From Physcomitrium patens (taxonomy: Eukaryota > Streptophyta > Bryopsida > Funariales > Funariaceae): a stretch of 64,000 nt of DNA. The notes under the pieces were generated by a model. It worked only from the letters and a program-made list of their open reading frames with translations. It did not search any database and was not told the origin of the DNA. The position numbers and the translations under genes are program-made. Positions 22,323-35,330 of the stretch are shown in pieces. Positions within the stretch are counted from its first letter, which is position 1, and every line of letters begins with the position of its first letter. The DNA lies in NCBI RefSeq assembly GCF_000002425.4, contig NC_037273.1:4772521-4836520 (forward strand). The letters are read 5' to 3'.

Positions 22323-24990
22323 TGAATTCTTCCTTAGATTGTAAGATTTTATCTTCTTCTTGTAAAAAATTAGGTGAATTTTTTTCCAACAATAATCTTT
22401 GGAATTGAATGAAGATTTTTGAGAGGTTTTTTTGTGGACCATAAATAATATGGATTTTTTTACCACCCTGATCAATTTTCATACTTGCTGCCTTTAATCA
22501 TAGTCTATCTAAAAGCAATGGATATGAATTTTTTCTAGAATGCATGTAAATGACATGAAAGGTGATGGAGTATTCTTCACCTCTTATTATCATCTTATAA
22601 CCACTAATTTATTTCTAAGGTATATCTGAGCTTTAATTAGTTATATTGATCAAAGAAAAAAAAATCCAATGATATTGAGTCCTAACTTCTCCATAGTTTT
22701 CACTGGCATGATATTTAATCTATTATCTCTATTTATAATAATATAAGATATGATTTTATTGACTAAAGACACTTTTAATTTGATTGCTGTCACTTCTTGT
22801 GCTACTTGAATTATTTTGATATAAGCTTGAATTTTTGCCTTAGATCTTTGGCATTTCTTAATGAGAAGGCCTTTTTTAAAGTTCTTTCCTATAATGAAAA
22901 AAACTTCTAATAATTGAGCAATTATAATATCTATCTTATTTTTTTAAGTTCTCCTATAAATTATATGATTATATTTGATTTTTTTCTTTAAATAGAAGTA
23001 AAGTATTATATTTAAGATCTAAAATTCTTGATCCTTCTTATTTTTTTATAAAAGAAAATTCTTTTTTATAGATTTTTTTTTTTTTTTTTTTTTAATTACT
23101 ATTTTGGATTTTCAAAGGAAATTGAATTCAAAATTTGAAAGAAATATTTTTGACTTCTTTATATTTTCTATTGCTTCTTATATTGCTTCATTTAGATTAG
23201 AGAAGTGAAAAAAATCCTTTGAGCTACTTTCAATATCTATTGACGTATGAAGGGGAAGACTAGTATATTTAGACATTGACATATTAGGAAATTCTTTATT
23301 CTTACTAGAAACTTCTTCATAGGAGATATAATTTTTTCAAAATTTAATGATTAGTCTCTAATGATTTGAAAACCTTGTTCTTTGAATGATATTCCTAAAT
23401 ATTTTATATCTTATGAATTTTGTTCTTTGTTTTATTGGCCATATTAAAATTGGCGATTATTTTTATGGAATAAACTCTCTTTAAATATTTAAGCCAAAGG
23501 GAGGATGTTGGATTTGACAATTATTATTATAATCATAAAATAGATTAAGAGATCTTAAGCTATTATTAAAATTTGAGGTTCTTACCTCTTTTAAATGATC
23601 TTGGATTTCTTATTGAAAATTTCTTTATAGAAATTTTAAATAGACTACTTTATCAAATTGTTTGTATATATCTAATAGATGGTTTTTTCCATAGTTTCCA
23701 CATATTACTCTATTTTCTATCAAATAAATATTCAATGGATGGCTTTTTGTGTAAAATTGGTATATCTCTTATTATTATTATTGTTGGTTCCTAAAACCTT
23801 GGGTGGAATTTTTTTCAGGTTGGAATTAGGAATTGAAACCTACCATATTTTGGTTCCTATGAGCTAGAACATATAATTGTGGTCTTTCTTGGTTCTATTG
23901 ATAATTTTGCTGATTTGAGTAAAATTGGCTTATATATCCTAATTGATTACACTAAGTGCACCTAAGCCTTGAAGTGTATCTACCAAATTCTATAGGATAT
24001 GGAGCTTGATTTGGATTTTGATTCTTAATTAGAAAAAGTCATTTTCTCTTCTATAGCCTTTATTTGCTAGAAAAATTCATTTTAGAATCTTTATTGATTT
24101 TGAAGGACTTTATTCTTAAATTCTTTCTTCTATCTATTACTATCTTTTGGATATGTCAATTCAAGAAGAATAAGAAGTAGTCTAACATCTAAGGGTGCTG
24201 AGTAGTGCTTTATAGATTGAAATTGAGTTTTCATAGCTTTACAAAAATATCTTTGAGAATTTTCTATATTTTGAGCATGTATAGGAATAAAATTAGAGAT
24301 TCTATGGTCTTTCTTTTTTCACATTTGCTCTTGCTATTTGTCAATATTTTCAACTATAGGAGCAATTTTTTTAGCCTCTTCTAAATTAATTGGCTTTCTT
24401 TTAAGAGTCTTTTAAATTTTTCTTTCACTATTAAATTCTTAAATAAAAAAAATTGATGAAGGTATCATTTGTAAGAAAAATCTTTATGAACCAGATTACT
24501 ACAAGTTCAAATTGCCAAATACATTTGGTGATTTTTTCTTCTTTTCTTTGCCTCAAAGAAAAAAGGACCATAAAGACATTACTTTGTTCTACTTTTAGCC
24601 TAAATTTTTCTAAAAATACATTCATGAATATATCCTAATTCTTAAAGATTTAAAATGAGGTGGTTTCTATACCATTTATAAGCTTCATCCTTTAGGATAT
24701 TTAAAAACTATACTAAATAATAACTTAGGTGGATTATCAAATATATTGTAAAAATTTCTATGAATCTTTTCACATGTGCCAATGGATCATTGTCTTTAAT
24801 TTCTTTAAATTTGGAGAGATTATAGAGCATTGAGATTGCTTGTAAATCTTTAAAAATTACAATTAACAAATTCCTTGGCTGAATCAAGAAATTAATGTAT
24901 ATGACAATAGAAGTCGATTCTTCTCATATTCCATTAAAAGAGAAGGAGGCATTGATTATTTGGTCTTTGGTTTATTTTTCTTGATAGTTG
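22106..24990 (-). pseudogene. Element F remnant: gag and protease
   Basis: The minus-strand gag core lies at about 24850-24480: FKEIKDNDPLAHVKRFIEIF, then LKDEAYKWYRNHL, the conserved Trp block of retrotransposon gag. The start is probably near 24990. A protease-like region lies at about 22690-22430: NRDNRLNIMPVKTMEKLGL, where D-S-G is expected at the start, then QGGKKIHIIYGPQKN. Between them the frame is riddled with stops. The element is cut at 22105 by A2. Its continuation is 15052 and below. It is probably a Ty3/Gypsy lineage distinct from A, B and C. Confidence 0.55.
22276..22319. repeat. (AT)n microsatellite, about 44 bp
   Basis: Uninterrupted alternating A and T within element F. It creates spurious Tyr-Ile repeat ORFs on the minus strand. 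Confidence 0.98.
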
Positions 24991-26400
24991 CTTCTAGCTT
25001 TTCTATAGTTGGTAATAGGTTGAATTACCTAAATATAATAAAATAATATATTTATATAATTATCAATATATTTTTTAATTTAATATAATTTTATCTACCA
25101 ATCTATAATAATTTAGGTTTCAATTCTTCAATTTGAAACCTACTTAAAATACTTTTCAATAGAAAATGAAAATAGAATAATTTTACAATCAACAATCAAC
25201 AATTTTTCATAGGAATTACAATCAACAATTGATTTTTTTTTTACTTGAGTATTACCACAAGTAAGATTTTTTTTTCTATTCTTAACTATTATAAAAAACT
25301 ACTATTTTATATAAGTGATCCTAAGTAATTTTAGTTATAAAAAAGAATTTTTACTTGAGATAGCATAGAACCCAAATTCTCCCTTTTTCTTATCTTTTCA
25401 CAATAAGATAATTAGAAAATTACATACTACTATAGTTAACAACAAAGGTTATATTACAAAAATAATTCTTTGTAAATAATTTATACCACATTAAAGAAGA
25501 ATTTACCTAGTTACATATTCAATCAATTTAACACTTATTAAAAATATTCTAAAATTCTTGATTTTTCTTCTAGTCAATTTTAAATTAAATGTTTCAAATA
25601 AGGATTTAAGGTTTAAGAATAAAAGATTAAATTTTCTATCTATTTCCTTCTATCTAAATCTACAAGAGAAATAGAGACTTATCTTTCTCACATCTTTCTC
25701 TTAGATTCTATTTTGTAACTTTTAGCTTTTATTTCTTGCATTTGAATGATTTGCTATAATTTCAAAGAAAAAAACAATTGAAAAAAGTTCAAGGACTTAC
25801 TTGTTTGCAAGCTATTAATGTTTTCTTTCTTTCTTCTTTTACTCTTTCTTTTCAAACTACAATCTGTATTTGCAAAATAAACTTAAAATTCAATGAATTT
25901 TGTTGAAAAGATATTCATCTTGGATTATGATTTGAACTTGTTCTTTTTTTCTTTTTTTTCTTCTTAAATTCTTTCTATCTAATTTTTCTACCTATTTCTT
26001 CTTCTTAAATTTCTTTTCCTTTTTTTCTTGAAGAATTCTCTTAAGATTCTTGTTAAATTCTTTCTACACTACTTCTTGTGAATAGAAAGGATATAAGGAG
26101 TGGAAGGAGTGATTAAATCTCTCTACCACTAGAGAAAAGCCATCAACTGGAAATTCACAAAGATGAAAAGAAATGTTATTAAAGATAGAAGCAGTGATTA
26201 AATCCCTCTACCACTAGAGAAAGACTGTCAATTGGAAAATTATAAGAAATAGAGAAATTAAACTTTGAAGACAAGCTCTACATTTTATATTTTGGAAGTG
26301 ACAACCAAGCTAAAGAGAACCACCACCTACTGCTAACACTAACATTAACTACTCAAATATTATTTAAGATTAGAAATAATAATATTGCAAAAAATTTATG
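24991..26400. other. AT-rich flank, possible F 5' LTR or leader
   Basis: No coding frame. It contains Phe/Ser-codon-like pyrimidine tracts (25850-26060) and an imperfect direct duplication at 26108-26238. By position upstream of F gag (minus strand) it could be the F leader and LTR, but I found no second copy to prove an LTR. Confidence 0.35.
26108..26238. repeat. 85-bp direct duplication with hairpin core
   Basis: AGTGATTAAATC, then CTCTACCACTAGAGAAA and GTCAATTGGAAA-like sequence, occurs at 26108-26155 and again at 26193-26238. Each copy contains TCTCTACCACTAGAGA or its near-identical form, a 6-bp stem with a 4-nt loop. Confidence 0.8.
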
Positions 26401-26810
26401 TAATAAATAAATAAAAAATATATTAAATTTATTTCAATACATAAAACTTATCATGCATATAAAATAGAAAATAATATTAATAAATAAAAGTAAGACTAAA
26501 AATTAAACAAAAAAATAAAAATAAAATTTAAAATAAATTAAAAGCATTAATTAATTTAATTTATTTTTTATTAATTATTATAATAATTATTTTAATCTAA
26601 TAATATTATTTTTATTTCTAATTTAATTTTAATTTATTATTTTTATTAATTTCATTTTATTTTTTTTAGTTTTTAAATTTTATTTTTTTAATTTAATTTT
26701 ATATTATTTTATTTTATTTATTATAATTTAATATAATTAAGAAAATAAAAATTTAAATAAAAAATTTAAAATTATAATATAAATTCAAAAATATAAATGA
26801 TTGAAGAAAT
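26370..26810. other. Extremely AT-rich spacer
   Basis: About 440 bp of almost pure A/T (TTTAATTT and TTATTATTTT motifs). No gene or dispersed repeat recognised. Confidence 0.6.
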
Positions 26811-27430
26811 AAAAATCACTAATCTCAATTTTATTTTGTTTAAGGTAGCAACTTCTTTTTATTCCAAAAATCTCCACAAATTTAATTCAAATTTAATAGC
26901 ATTGAATTTTGTACCACTAAAACTTAATTTTAAGGTGCTTGTATTCAAAAAAAATTACTATTAAATTATCACCAAGTACTAAGAAATGCCTTTTCAAACA
27001 CGGAATACACAAAACTATCAAAGCAATGAATCTCCTTCTAATCTAAAACTCACCACAAACTCAAATCAACTCCAATTTCAATGTGTGATAGCTTTCTAAA
27101 AAGATACTGTAAAGATGCACAAGATACATCTAAAGAGGCGATGGCACCTATAATTCAATAAAAAAAATCCATCTATTCAATATTATAAGGAGTCTTAAAT
27201 TACTCTTTTGGAAAAGTTTGATAGCACATGCTCAAAGTTCTAAGAATTTTTTAATTAAATTCAATTGATAACTTTTCTACAACTTAAGTACTATTCATTA
27301 GAAGTGTTGCAAGTTGATTTAGTTGGAACTTTGTCTATAAGCTAAGTCTTATCTTGAATTGTTTTTTTATTTGAAAACAAATCTCTAATCTTCAGTAATT
27401 ATAAAGTGTTTTTAGAAGTATTTGTAGAGG
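26811..27430. other. Unassigned sequence upstream of element E gag
   Basis: No open frame or motif. It may include the leader of element E. No LTR pair could be established. Confidence 0.35.
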
Positions 27431-27950
27431 CATTTGAAAAATATAATTATGCTTGATGGACAACAACAAATTTTTGCTCATTACATTAAGGGTCATGTTC
27501 TAGATTAGTTTATGCATCTCATTTTAGACAATTAGCTTGTAACATCAATTGAAATAAATAAGCTCTTACAAACCAATTAAATTAGAAATTAAGAGATGAT
27601 ATGAAAGCTCTTATGACCTATTATTATTATTATTTCATTCTTAAACATTAAATAAAGCTATCAATTAAGCTATGAAGTGTAATAATTAACTATTTCAATA
27701 CCATCAAGATCAACACTTATAGACTTTAACAAACCAATGCACTGAAATTTGTACTCTATTGCTTTAATAAATAAATTACTTCTACATTCTTGAGCTAAGA
27801 ATATGCAAATTGATGTTGTATAATTCAAACATTTTACAGCATAGGAGAAGAAATGTCAATTTTAATGAGAAATATACTTATATTATAATAAAGAAGGTCA
27901 CAAATCTAGAAATTACTTAAAAAAAAACATATAACCAACATTAGGTGTGC
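27430..27950 (+). pseudogene. Element E gag (chromovirus)
   Basis: Plus-strand remnants include MLDGQQQIFAHYIKGHVLD near 27450 and, at about 27885-27935, a zinc knuckle read as YLYYNKEGHKSRNY. Spacing and the central His are those of CCHC, but all three Cys positions now encode Tyr. This is the start of a decayed polyprotein that continues to 31450. Confidence 0.6.
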
Positions 27951-28089
27951 AATCATTGAAGATAAAAAAGAGGCCCAGCCACAATATAAACTATGCAGTT
28001 GGACATTTTAACATCTCAAATTCATGAAGGTTCCTCTTTTTTTTACTAATTTGCATATTATTTTATTATATCTTTATATCTTCTCCTAC

Positions 28090-28340
28090 AAAAACTTCAA
28101 ACCAATGCCTTATTAGATTCAAGAGTATCTACTTATTTTTTAGATGAAGATTTTTCTAAACTTCATAAAATTCTTCTAATACAAAAATCAAAACTTGTAT
28201 AAGTAGAAATAATAAATGATCGACCTTTATCTTCAAGTAATGTTACTCACGAGACTTTACAACTAAAAATAATATTTAAGAGCCATAGTAATAAAATAAT
28301 ATTTAATATTATTTAAAGTCTATTTAGTATCATTATACAA
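28090..28340 (+). pseudogene. Element E protease
   Basis: LLDSRVSTYFLDEDFSKLHK, then QKSKLVQVEIINDRPLSS and VTHETL, parallel to the C protease at 46230-46553. The catalytic Asp is kept. The following Gly is Arg and the next Ala is Val, both explained by transitions. Confidence 0.7.
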
Positions 28341-28589
28341 GGACTTTGTTGTTAAAAAGATATAATCCATCTATAAATTGGAAGATTTATAAGACTAAAT
28401 TTTCTATAGAATTCCTTTGGAAAAAACCTATCAAGAAATTATCAACAATAAAGCTCTTATTTTTTGGAACAAGGACTTTTATGAAGATGGCTTAGAAAAA
28501 ATACAAATTTTTATTTATACAATTCCAACTCTTGAAGAAATAAGCTTGCTAGTAGATATTCTAGAGTAGTATAAAGAATTTTAAAATAT

Positions 28590-29400
28590 CTGTGAAAAAC
28601 AAATCTTCACATATTATTGAAGCATCGATTGTATGATTGTGCCATTGATCTTCAAAAAGGGACTTAACCACTATTTGGCCCAATCTAAAACCTATCACAA
28701 AATGAACTCTTGGCATTAAAGGATTATATTGATGAAAATCTTCCAAAGAATTTTATTTGACATTCTAAATGTTTATGACGAGCACCAATACTTTTTGTAT
28801 GAAAAAAGATAGATCTTTGTAAATATGTATTGATTATTTCAGCTTTAGTAATATAATAGTGAAGAACTATAATCTATTATTATTGATATCATGGCTTTTG
28901 AAATAATCCGGTTAAGTCAAGATCTATACTAAAATAGACCTTTGTCAAAAGTATAATTTGATGCAAATTAAAGAAAAATATGAATGAAAGAAAATATTTT
29001 GGACAAAGTATGGAAATTTTAAATATAATATCATATCTTTTGAATTAATCATATTCTATCATTTGATGAATGATATTTTTTAAAAATTTCTAAACAAGTT
29101 TGTTGTTTACTATCTTTATGATACCTTAATCTATTCTAAGATTTTCAAAGAATATAAAGAATATATGAAAGTAGTCTTGCAAAATTTATAAGATATAAGA
29201 TTATATACCAAATCCAAAAAATGTATATTCTATCAATTAAAAGTAAAATTTCTTGGATATGTTATATTCAATGAATGTATGTTGTTGGATCCAAAAGAAG
29301 TTCAAAATGTAATAGAGTAGACAATACCAAAGACAATATGAGATGTATAATATTTTTTTAAATTTACAAATTTCTATTAGATATTTATCAAGAATTACTC
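28590..29400 (+). pseudogene. Element E reverse transcriptase
   Basis: Blocks in order: VKIYTKIDL near 28920 with the first catalytic Asp, KYGNFKYNIISFEL near 29010, YYLYDTLIYSK near 29110 where the YxDD first Asp is Tyr, KSKKCIFYQLKVKFLGYVIF near 29215 and DVQYFFKFTNFY near 29350. Order and wording are those of chromovirus RT. Many stops. Confidence 0.75.
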
Positions 29401-29439
29401 CCAAGTTATTGTTCTTTTCACTTGATTGACATTAAAAGA

Positions 29440-29960
29440 TAAATTGGAATAAGAATTTCAAGTACAAAGGACTTTTTTAAGATTTGAAGGTAGTTTTTAT
29501 TACAACTCTAATCTTAATGCATTCAAATTACAAAGGCATTATATTTAGAGATTGATGCTTTTGACTTTGCATTATGTGCTATTTTATCATAGATGGAAAA
29601 AGATAGAAAGTTCTATCCACTTGCTTTCTATTCTAGAAAGTTTTTAGCTATGAAGATTAATTATAAAATTTACAATAAAGAGCTTCTTGCAATTGTAGAT
29701 TCTTTTAAAAAATGGCGTCACCTACTAAAAGGTAGTACATATCTTCTAATTATACATATAAATCATAAAAACTTAGAATATTTCATATCAATTTGGATTT
29801 TGAATTCCCGCCAAGCTTAATAAAATATGTCATTATTTTATTTATTTTATAATTATATATTGATCAAGAAAGCAAAAAGGATTATTAGATGCTTTATCAA
29901 AGAGATCATATCTTATTTCAAAGATTGGAGAAGTAACATTTGATCAAAAATATACTATTT
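29440..29960 (+). pseudogene. Element E RNase H
   Basis: The open stretch at 29593-29820 reads MEKDRKFYPLAFYSRKF, then NYKIYNKELLAIVDSFKKWR and HINHKNLEYF, the usual Gypsy RNase H signature with Asn replacing the Asp of TDHKN. LLDALSKRSYL near 29890 is the tether region before integrase. It would remove RNA from RNA-DNA hybrids. Confidence 0.8.
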
Positions 29961-29989
29961 TCTTGAAGCCCAAATAATTTTTTTTCTAT

Positions 29990-31190
29990 ATTATTTCTGT
30001 TATTACATCTATTGATTTAAGTTTTCTTAAATAAATTTGTGTAACATCAGCTACAGACTCATTATTTTGTAACATCAAGCAATGCTCTAAAAATGACAAG
30101 TTTAAGTTTGTAAATGGTCTTTTGTATCTTGAAGATTATTTATATATTCAAAAAAGACCAATGTAACTTCATATACTTCAATCTTGTTATGATTTTTTAG
30201 CTACAACAAATTTTGGATTTAACAAAATATTAGATCTTATTTCTTGAAATTTTTTGTGGCTTCAAATGTATAAGACTATGGAAAACTTTGTGTTCTTATA
30301 TGACATCTATTCAAGATCTAAGAATTTTTGACATTATCCTTATAGACTTCTATAGCTATTACCAATTCCAAAACAACCATGATCTTTAATATTAATAGAT
30401 TTTATCATTGATCTAATGCCATCAATTATATTTGATACTATCTATATTATTGTGAATTGACTTATAAAAACGGTACATTTTGTCTCATTCAAAAAAAAAA
30501 AAAATTAGAAAAGAAATGATAAGGTTCTTTCTTGATAATATATATTAATATCATGGCTTATCTGATGACATCATTTTTAAATGAGGACCTCAATTTATAT
30601 GAAAGTTTTGAAAATTCTTATTTGAAATATTAAAAGTGGATATCAAACTTTTTTCTGTCTTCTACCTTCATAATCAAATAGAATGAGTCAATCAAATTTT
30701 GAAGCAATATTTGCAATGTACCATCAACTATCAAGAAGATAATTGGATCTTGTATTTATCTTTAAAAGATTTTACTTATAATAATATTCTCTATTCTTTG
30801 ACTTTGATTTTGCTATTTAATTCCAATCATAGTTATTATTTGAAGCTTGATTTCTTAAATATATAAAAGGATGAAAGTCCAATAACTCAAGATCTTGCAA
30901 AAAAATTATCACAACTCTAGATAACTTTGAAGTACCATTTACAATTAGTTTGAGATTCTTATAAAGAATCTATAGAATATTTTTTTTAAAAAATCTCTTA
31001 CTTTTAAAATTAGAGATAAAATATGGCTTTCTTAACAAAATATTAAGACCAATTGATCTTACAATAAGTTGGACTACCAAAGACAAGAGTTATTTTGTAT
31101 TCAAAAGAAAATCAATCCAATAACTTATTGATTATAACTATCTACATCTATAAAAGTATATCTAGCCTTTTATATTTTTCTTTTAGAGAC
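29990..31190 (+). pseudogene. Element E integrase
   Basis: The zinc region lies near 30170-30330 (HILQSCYDFLATTNFGFNK, then a YRLL-type end). The core start LILIDFIIDLMPS near 30400 has the first Asp. The second and third catalytic segments are heavily mutated. The C-terminal linker reads LQLVCDSYKESIEYF-like near 30960 and IRDKIWLS-like near 31020. No intact DDE triad. Confidence 0.6.
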
Positions 31191-31249
31191 TTATTCAAAA
31201 TCAACTATTTTAGAAAAAATACAATCATCACTACTTTGCATTGAAATAG

Positions 31250-31450
31250 ATAATCATGTAGAATATGAGGAAGAAAAGATTCTTGATTTTTGAGAAAGAA
31301 GAAGTAAGTTAGATTATTTTATTCATTAGTGCAACTATGATATTAATAGTCATAAGTAAGAATCAGTAAAAAATCTAATTGATGCACCACAAAAGATAAA
31401 GGAGTTTCATTGATACTATCTTCAAAAATCTAAACTCATTTTAGGATGAC
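31250..31450 (+). pseudogene. Element E chromodomain
   Basis: YEEEKILDFRERRSKLDYFI, then HQCNYDINSHK, a stop, and SVKNLIDAPQKIKEFH. Length and hydrophobic pattern match the chromodomain that ends chromovirus integrases. The aromatic Trp positions are lost to Gln and a stop. Confidence 0.7.
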
Positions 31451-31638
31451 TTACGTGTTTATAGAAAGAATTTAGATTAAGAAGACAATCAATTAGTATT
31501 TGATGGTATTATGATTTGGATGAATATTTAATCATAGATGAATCATTAATTATGGATGAATTTTAGGATGAATTATCATTTAAAGATGAAGATTTGTCAA
31601 TGGATAAATTTTAATTAAATATAAAATAAATTAATATA

Positions 31639-31669
<31 letters not shown>

Positions 31670-32159
31670 TAATAAAATGATAAAATAAGAATCAAATTAT
31701 TAATTTTTTTTAATTTCATAGAATTATTGAAAGATTTATTATTATAAGCATGAATTGCTACTAAAGATTTTTTTTGACTATGCATATGATTTAAGAAATT
31801 TTAAAAGTACATTGATTAGGATTTAATTAATAGCTATAACTTTTAAAACTTATATATTTAATTCACTTGTTATAAACTAGAATAAACTTCCAACTAATAG
31901 AGGTTTTTTTTAGCTTACAACAAGCTATCAAAATTCTAATTGAATAGAATAATTTAATTAATATAACCACTATGAGGGCCTATTTGATGAGTGAATATGG
32001 TGAGAAGCAATCCTATGATGCATCAATAGACAGTCAAAAGGAAAAAAATTGATAAAAAAAACAGATAGAAGAAGTTAACAAAAAAAAGATCTCAAGTCGT
32101 AGAAAGGCAGATTTGAGAGACAAACCAGTAAGTAGCATAGAACCATAAGCACGACCTTT
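31451..32159. other. Post-E sequence, possible degraded 3' LTR
   Basis: Contains an (AAT)n run at about 31640-31680 and otherwise unassigned AT-rich DNA. The position after the chromodomain suggests an LTR, but I could not match a partner. Confidence 0.3.
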
Positions 32160-32520
32160 TGCTTCACAAAATTAAAGAATATAAATATATGTAGAAAAAA
32201 ATTAAGAATTTATTTTAGAAAAAATTACCACAAAAAATAAGAATTGATATCAAAAGAAGATCAATTTCCAACAAAGGTGAAAATTAAACTCCAATATACA
32301 AAATCAAGTACATGTAATCTTTTTAATTTTTTTTTTAATTAAAAAATTAAATTAGAGAATAAAGTAGTGAAAAAAAAATTGAGAGTTGGTTTTATGTTAT
32401 TTAGATTAATATTAAGGTTTTGAAAGATTTTTAAAATTATAGATATAGTTGATGGAATTAGATTTTAAGAAATAAAAATTAGTTTATAAATTTCAAGATT
32501 TTATGAATTTTATAGCATAT
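32160..32520. mobile_element. D3 LTR, left fragment
   Basis: AAAATTACCACAAAAAATAA, then TTGATATCAAAAGAAGATCA and CAAAATCAAGTAC, align with 41825-42130 of D4. The 5' end of the LTR is not recognisable, and the fragment stops where the Copia element H begins. Confidence 0.55.
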
Positions 32521-32579
32521 TTATCAATGTTACTTATTCTACTTCCATATTTATTTCTATACTTTAATACTCCCACTTA

Positions 32580-33040
32580 CTATTGGTCAACAGCTTTCAA
32601 TCCTAATGCCTATGTTAATATATGATGTCTATCCTTTAATAATGTCTTTATCAACAAATTAGTAAGAATGTCTTCTATTGCACAATACTTCATATCAATC
32701 ACTTTCATTTCAATCTTCTTTTTTATAAAGTAATTTTGAATATCAATGTGCTTGGTCCTTGAATGATTCTTTGGATTCTTTGTAAATATAAGACATCTTT
32801 GATTGTGACATTCCATTGGAGTTGCTTTAATTTATAATATTCCAATGTCCTTCAAAAGTTGTCTTAGCCATATTGCCTCCATTATATTATGGCTTGCTCC
32901 CATATACTCTGCCTCTATTGTTGATGTTGTAATTGTTGGTTATTTCTTACAATTCCACAAAACAACTCATACTCCAAAAAAAAACACATATCATGTTATT
33001 GATCTTCTCTCTTTTGCATCTTCAATCCAATATACATTCT
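32580..33040 (-). pseudogene. Copia H RNase H
   Basis: STIEAEYMGASHNIMEAIWL, then RQLLKDIGI, ECHNQRCLIFTKNP and SRTKHIDIQNYFI: the standard Copia RNase H run, including the Glu and Asp/Asn metal-site neighbourhood. ILTNLLIKTLLKDRHH ends the protein. There are few stops, and this is one of the better-kept domains in the window. Confidence 0.88.
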
Positions 33041-34200
33041 AATAACCATGAAAATTAATATTATTACCTTCACGGCATAATTTGAAATGTAAAGTATATT
33101 TTAAGTACTTCATGATCTTTTTGATGGTTGTCCAATGGATTGGTCCAATCTTTGACATGTATTGGCTTACAATATTTATCACATCTATAAGATCCATTTT
33201 TATACCAACCATTGCATACATAAGTAAACCTACTACAGCCTTGTATGGAATACCTTGCATTTCATCTTTAGCTTCAGCAAATTCTTCATCCGTGAGCTTC
33301 ATCAACTTCAAATTGGCTTCAAAAAGAGCTCTAATAGGCTTACATTCTTCCATATTTATTTATTTCAATACTTTTTTAATGCACTTGCTTTGGCTCATTA
33401 TACTGGTCTTCCTTGCACAATCTCTCACAAATTCCAATCCTAAACAGTAGTGAAGTTCTTTCAAATTACTCATCACATACTCTTTTTCTAACTTTATCTT
33501 CAACCAATCCATCATCTTCATAGTATTAGTTAAAATGATTAAATCATCAATATAGAGGATGGTAATCAATATGAATTCACTTGACTACATCGCATATAAG
33601 AAATGATTAGATTCACTCCTTCCAAATCTTTCATTTATTAAAAATATATCAATACATTGGTACTATGTCTTTGAAGATTGCTTGAGTCCATATAAGGCTT
33701 TTTTCAATTTAAAAACAAGATGTTGTTTGTTTTCTTCTACAAATCCTTGATATTATTCCATGTAAGTATCTTCTTTTAGATTTCAATTCAAGAAAGCCGT
33801 CTTTACATCCATTTGATGCATCTCCAAGTCTATTGTTGCTTCAAGTACAACAATCATTTTAATGGTGGTGAATTTGGCCACAAAAAAAAAAAATTCATTA
33901 AAATCTATACCAAAAATTTGTGAATAGCCTTTGGCAATTAATCTAAACTTATATCTTATAACATTACCCATTGCATCTCTTTTTATTCTAAATATCTACT
34001 TACAACCAATTAAAGATCAATTTAGTAGAAGTTGAGTCAATTTTCATATTTTATTATCCATAAATGATTTATACTCCACTTCTATGGCATTCTTCCACTT
34101 TATAACATCCATGGACTTCATTGCATCACAAAAATTCAATAAATCAATAGAGAGTGTAATATTAGTATATTCTTTACTTACTTATGGAAAGATGTGATTC
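33041..34200 (-). pseudogene. Copia H reverse transcriptase
   Basis: Minus-strand frames at 33971-33783 (YKFRLIAKGYSQIFGIDFNE, then MHQMDVKTAFLN), 33569-33360 (ILYIDDLIILTN with an intact YxDD catalytic pair, then LKELHYCLGLEF) and 33353-33039 (YKAVVGLLMYAMVGIKMDLI, then MKYLKYT). Block order is that of Copia RT. The pieces are separated by stops and frameshifts. It would copy RNA into DNA in the particle. Confidence 0.88.
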
Positions 34201-35330
34201 TTCGACTATGTACTAAGTTGTTTTCTATTTCTCAAAAGATATTTCCTTTCACTTGATGAAGCTTCATCTTCTTTCATTCCAAGATTTTTTGTAAGCTTCT
34301 TCTCTCTTAAAACTTGATTCTTCACATTTAAAGGTTGATAGTCTTCATCATCATCATCATCTTCAACATCCTCATTGTCTTTATTTTTTATTTTAGCAAT
34401 TATAGGCACACTATGGTCTACCTTCTTTGGCTCTTTATCTTGATTTGAATTTCTACTATCATCAATGTCATCATCTTCTTTTTCTTCTTCTTTATTGAAA
34501 TTGAAGATGTGTCCATAAATACACTATTATGCTAAGCACTCTTATACTCAAAAGCATTCTTATGCTCCAAAAACTCTACATCATAACTCTTGATGATCTT
34601 CTTGGTTTCTAAATACATAAGCCTATATACCTTAGTATTTTCACAATATCCAACAAACAAACATTTTGTACCTTTTGCATTAAATTTGGACCTCATACAA
34701 TCTGATATTTTTGCATAGGCAATGCATTTAAAAATCTTCATATATAAAATATAAGATTTCTTGCCATTCCAAGCTTTTTATGGAGTCATTGACATGAATG
34801 TATTTTTTGGGCACCTATTCCTTGTATATATTACATTTATGACTACTTCTCCCTCATACTTATGTGTAAGTTTTTTTGCATAAAAAAATCCTTGTCATCT
34901 CTATAATGGAGGTTATAGAAAATAATTCTATTTTGTTGTAGAATATAGAAAATAGAAGATTATCTTGCAATACCTTAAATCTTCAAGAATTCATCAAAAT
35001 ATTTAATATGTATTCACTTCCATTATCTGCACACAATACTTTGAACTTACACTCACATTGTTTCTTTATAAGAGAATTAAACTCTTAAAATCTTGAAAAA
35101 CATTCATTATTAGCTTTAATGATGTAAATCCATATTTTTTGAAAAAAATCATCAATAAATGTGACAAAGTACCTTGCTTGTCCAATTGATGGTATCTTCA
35201 TTGGTCCACAAACATCAAAATGTACAATCTCCAACAGTTTGCTTCTACATATTATAATTCTTTTTAATAATGAAGTATTTTGTTGTTTGTCTTGTATACA
35301 TTCTTCACAAGTAAGTGTCAAGATATTGTG
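34201..35330 (-). pseudogene. Copia H integrase
   Basis: The zinc region ends in TCEECIQDKQ (near 35310). The core opens with VHFDVCGPMKIPSIGQARYF, then VTFIDDFFQKIWIY (35321-35085), keeping the first catalytic Asp. The C-terminal GKY-like region at 34741-34532 has FKCIAYAKISDCMRSKFNAK, then CLFVGYCENTKVYRL. An acidic segment with a run of Asp lies at 34409-34206 (EDVEDDDDDED) between integrase and RT. Several stops. Confidence 0.82.

Noticed and set aside
22245..22482. Minus-strand ORFs with Ile-Tyr repeats
   Set aside because: They are translations of the (AT)n microsatellite joined to chance open sequence.
24431..24638. Plus-strand ORF at 24453-24638 as a gene
   Set aside because: It is antisense to the F gag, whose minus-strand frame has recognisable gag motifs.
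28561..28746. Minus-strand 61-aa ORF
   Set aside because: The plus strand here is the start of the element E reverse transcriptase. The minus frame has no motif.
33082..33450. Plus-strand ORF of 122 aa rich in Ile, Phe and Ser, like a membrane protein
   Set aside because: Antisense shadow of the Copia RT and RNase H. Hydrophobicity arises from the reverse complement of AT-rich coding sequence.
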